Shown here piece by piece: positions 32,556-33,620 of a stretch of DNA of 33,620 nt; position 1 is the stretch's first letter; each line of letters opens with the position of its first letter. Made by a program: the position numbers and the translations under genes. Under the pieces are notes generated by a model, which worked only from the letters and a program-made list of their open reading frames with translations, searched no databases and had not been told where the DNA came from. This DNA comes from Dysgonamonadaceae bacterium (GTDB taxonomy: Bacteria > Bacteroidota > Bacteroidia > Bacteroidales > Azobacteroidaceae): NCBI GenBank assembly GCA_031271125.1, contig JAISWH010000082.1, forward strand, positions 1-33,620, in the 5' to 3' direction.

Positions 32556-33137
32556 TTATTCGTTTTCTTTGAAGCCTTTTAATGCGTCCCATCTCGGGTC
32601 AATATCCCTGTCGTCCGAATTGCCGTCGTCCGTAATGATAATGTCGTCTATATCCGCATCGAACATATCATCGTCCTCTTCCGATTTAGTCAAATGTTTT
32701 TTCAGTTTTGAAGTCATTTGCTTGTTGCACTTTCCCGGAGCGTGTATGTGCTTGATCGGAATCGCTAATGCAACAAATTCATACAGGAACCATGCCAAAT
32801 TGATGACTCCCTCCGATTCGGGGATAACGACAATCTCGTCGCTTTCTTCGGCATAATCTTTACCGAATTTGACGACCAAATGCGCAGTTGTTTCGATAAG
32901 AAGATCCATATCTTCCAGACACCTGTCGCATGGAATAACCGCAACTCCCGACAGAACAAATGCAAAGTCGAAAAAGCCTTTGCGCTTAGTTACCGTTAAC
33001 TTAACATTGATTCGTCCTTTTTGGACGTCTTCTCCGCTAACATTAATAAAGAATTGATTGTCAAGTGAATATTCGTAATTTTGAACATCTTCTTGCATTC
33101 CTTTCAAGTCAACTTTATATAAATCAAACTTTCCCAA
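32556..33137 (-). CDS. YceD/DUF177 family protein
   Basis: The 193-residue protein belongs to the DUF177 (YceD) family, which in many bacteria precedes rpmF and has been linked to 23S rRNA accumulation. Seen directly: IPCDRCLEDM with a Cys pair (C70, C73), a further Cys in GKCNKQ (C137), and IDPRWDALKGF near the C-terminus, all family traits. The stretch before it (DDDMFDADIDDIIITDDGNSDD) is strongly acidic. It is the first gene of the yceD-rpmF-fabH-era-der unit and has a -7 element 24 nt upstream. Confidence 0.92.
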   Translation of the reverse strand: MGKFDLYKVDLKGMQEDVQNYEYSLDNQFFINVSGEDVQKGRINVKLTVTKRKGFFDFAFVLSGVAVIPCDRCLEDMDLLIETTAHLVVKFGKDYAEESDEIVVIPESEGVINLAWFLYEFVALAIPIKHIHAPGKCNKQMTSKLKKHLTKSEEDDDMFDADIDDIIITDDGNSDDRDIDPRWDALKGFKENE

Positions 33138-33160
33138 TTCTTTTATTTTAAAAAACTTTG

Positions 33161-33168
33161 CAAAGGTA
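33161..33168 (-). promoter_or_regulatory. -7 promoter element for the yceD-rpmF-fabH-era-der unit
   Basis: TACCTTTG on the minus strand fits TAnnTTTG, 23 nt before the ATG at 33137; at 19-nt spacing stands TTTA, one base from TTTG. Confidence 0.5.
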
Positions 33169-33262
33169 GGAAAAAATCTTTGATAAATAAAATTTACGGT
33201 TAAATCTTTTTTATCACGGCGCCTTATTATTTGAATAATACCGAATCGAATAGGAATAAAAT

Positions 33263-33300
33263 AGGATTAACAGATTAAACATGTAAATTTTGTAAATCCT
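33263..33300. repeat. imperfect 38-nt palindrome centred on CATG
   Basis: The halves begin AGGATT and end AATCCT; 16 of the 21 positions compared (overlapping the centre) match. It looks like a dispersed AT-rich intergenic repeat of Bacteroidota; only one copy was noted here. Confidence 0.5.
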
Positions 33301-33361
33301 GTCTAAAAGATTAAAAAATTTCGATAAGATCATAAATTCAAAAAAAATATTTACAAATTCT

Positions 33362-33392
33362 TTTGAAAAAACCAATTCCTTTTGTAACTTTG
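33362..33392 (+). promoter_or_regulatory. well-formed Bacteroidota promoter for the last gene
   Basis: TTTG (33362-33365), 19 nt, TAACTTTG (33385-33392) matches both boxes and spacing. Transcription would start near 33400, leaving a leader of about 107 nt before the ATG at 33507. Confidence 0.65.
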
Positions 33393-33506
33393 TGACAATT
33401 TTCGTAATTGAAGTGTCAAGAGTGAGAAGGCCATTTTTGATAACGTAAGCGTTTTTAAGATATTACTTTGTATTAGAAAATCGCCAATTTTCAAATCGCA
33501 CAGATT

Positions 33507-33620
33507 ATGAAAACAAAAATAATTCTATTTGCAGTTTTTACGATGATCACTGTATTATGTGTTGCACAAACCGAAGCTTCACCTACGACATGGACGATGA
33601 AAGAAATCATTGATAACATG
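33507..33620 (+). CDS. exported protein, N-terminal part only (window edge)
   Basis: The first 38 codons are visible. MKTKIILFAVFTMITVLCVA is a Sec signal peptide, with likely cleavage after VAQ; the mature part starts TEASPTTWTMKEIIDNM and runs off the window. A strong promoter and a leader of about 107 nt precede it. The fold and function cannot be told from this much sequence. Confidence 0.75.
   Translation, partial: MKTKIILFAVFTMITVLCVAQTEASPTTWTMKEIIDNM

Larger units (their letters stand above)
33138..33506. other. 369-bp divergent intergenic region
   Basis: It separates the yceD unit (minus) from the last, plus-strand gene. It holds a -7 element for yceD (33161-33168), an imperfect 38-nt palindrome (33263-33300) and a strong plus-strand promoter (33362-33392). 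I see no gene or RNA in the rest. Confidence 0.6.

Overview
This window looks like a chromosomal stretch from an anaerobic, moderately AT-rich member of the Bacteroidota, most likely the order Bacteroidales. The evidence is: a PorQ-type component of the type IX secretion system next to cmk; a fused SecDF; RRM-domain and DUF2795 proteins; rubrerythrin; a carboxynorspermidine synthase-like polyamine enzyme; and repeated promoter signatures of the Bacteroidota primary sigma factor (TTG/TTTG, about 19 nt, then TAnnTTTG). I see no tRNA, rRNA, CRISPR array, IS transposase, phage gene or recognisable defence system. Most of the window is housekeeping DNA, with a few decayed or rearranged spots.

Layout. 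1-1081: the 5' end of a secreted protein (minus strand), then about 860 bp of apparently non-coding DNA rich in inverted repeats. 1082-3970: a periplasmic M16 peptidase (minus). 4123-8883 (plus): a glycosyltransferase-methyltransferase fusion, a second glycosyltransferase and nadB, with overlapping ends. 8943-12879 (minus): rubrerythrin, then a polyprenyl diphosphate synthase / unknown protein / TatD unit, then a TonB-like protein. 12973-15994 (plus): porQ, cmk, a methyltransferase-like gene and a cobalamin adenosyltransferase. 16065-16602: a DUF2795 gene and the remnant of an AAA/DUF4143-type ATPase. 16603-20942 (minus): an RRM protein, surE and secDF. 21126-25999 (minus): a tightly packed unit running lysC remnant, lysA, GT2, unknown, gtrA, GtrB-like GT2. 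26146-29034 (plus): carboxynorspermidine synthase-like, recA, tdk. 29047-33137 (minus): yceD, rpmF, fabH, era, der. 33507-33620: the start of another secreted protein.

Functional themes: envelope and surface glycan assembly (four glycosyltransferases, GtrA, polyprenyl synthase), protein export (SecDF, PorQ), lysine/polyamine metabolism, NAD and cobalamin cofactor synthesis, and ribosome/membrane biogenesis (L32, FabH, Era, Der).

The most distinctive features are: (1) a 118-aa 'condensed' aspartokinase that appears to have lost two internal blocks in frame; (2) short palindromic intergenic repeats that seem to supply the last residues and stop codons of era, gtrA and tatD; (3) a pair of related hairpins in opposite orientation about 330 bp apart in the long non-coding region; (4) a methyltransferase-like gene with degraded motifs that overlaps the next gene by 95 nt. 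I did not find convincing evidence of a wholly new multi-gene system. Family assignments rest on motif recognition by eye and have not been confirmed by database search.
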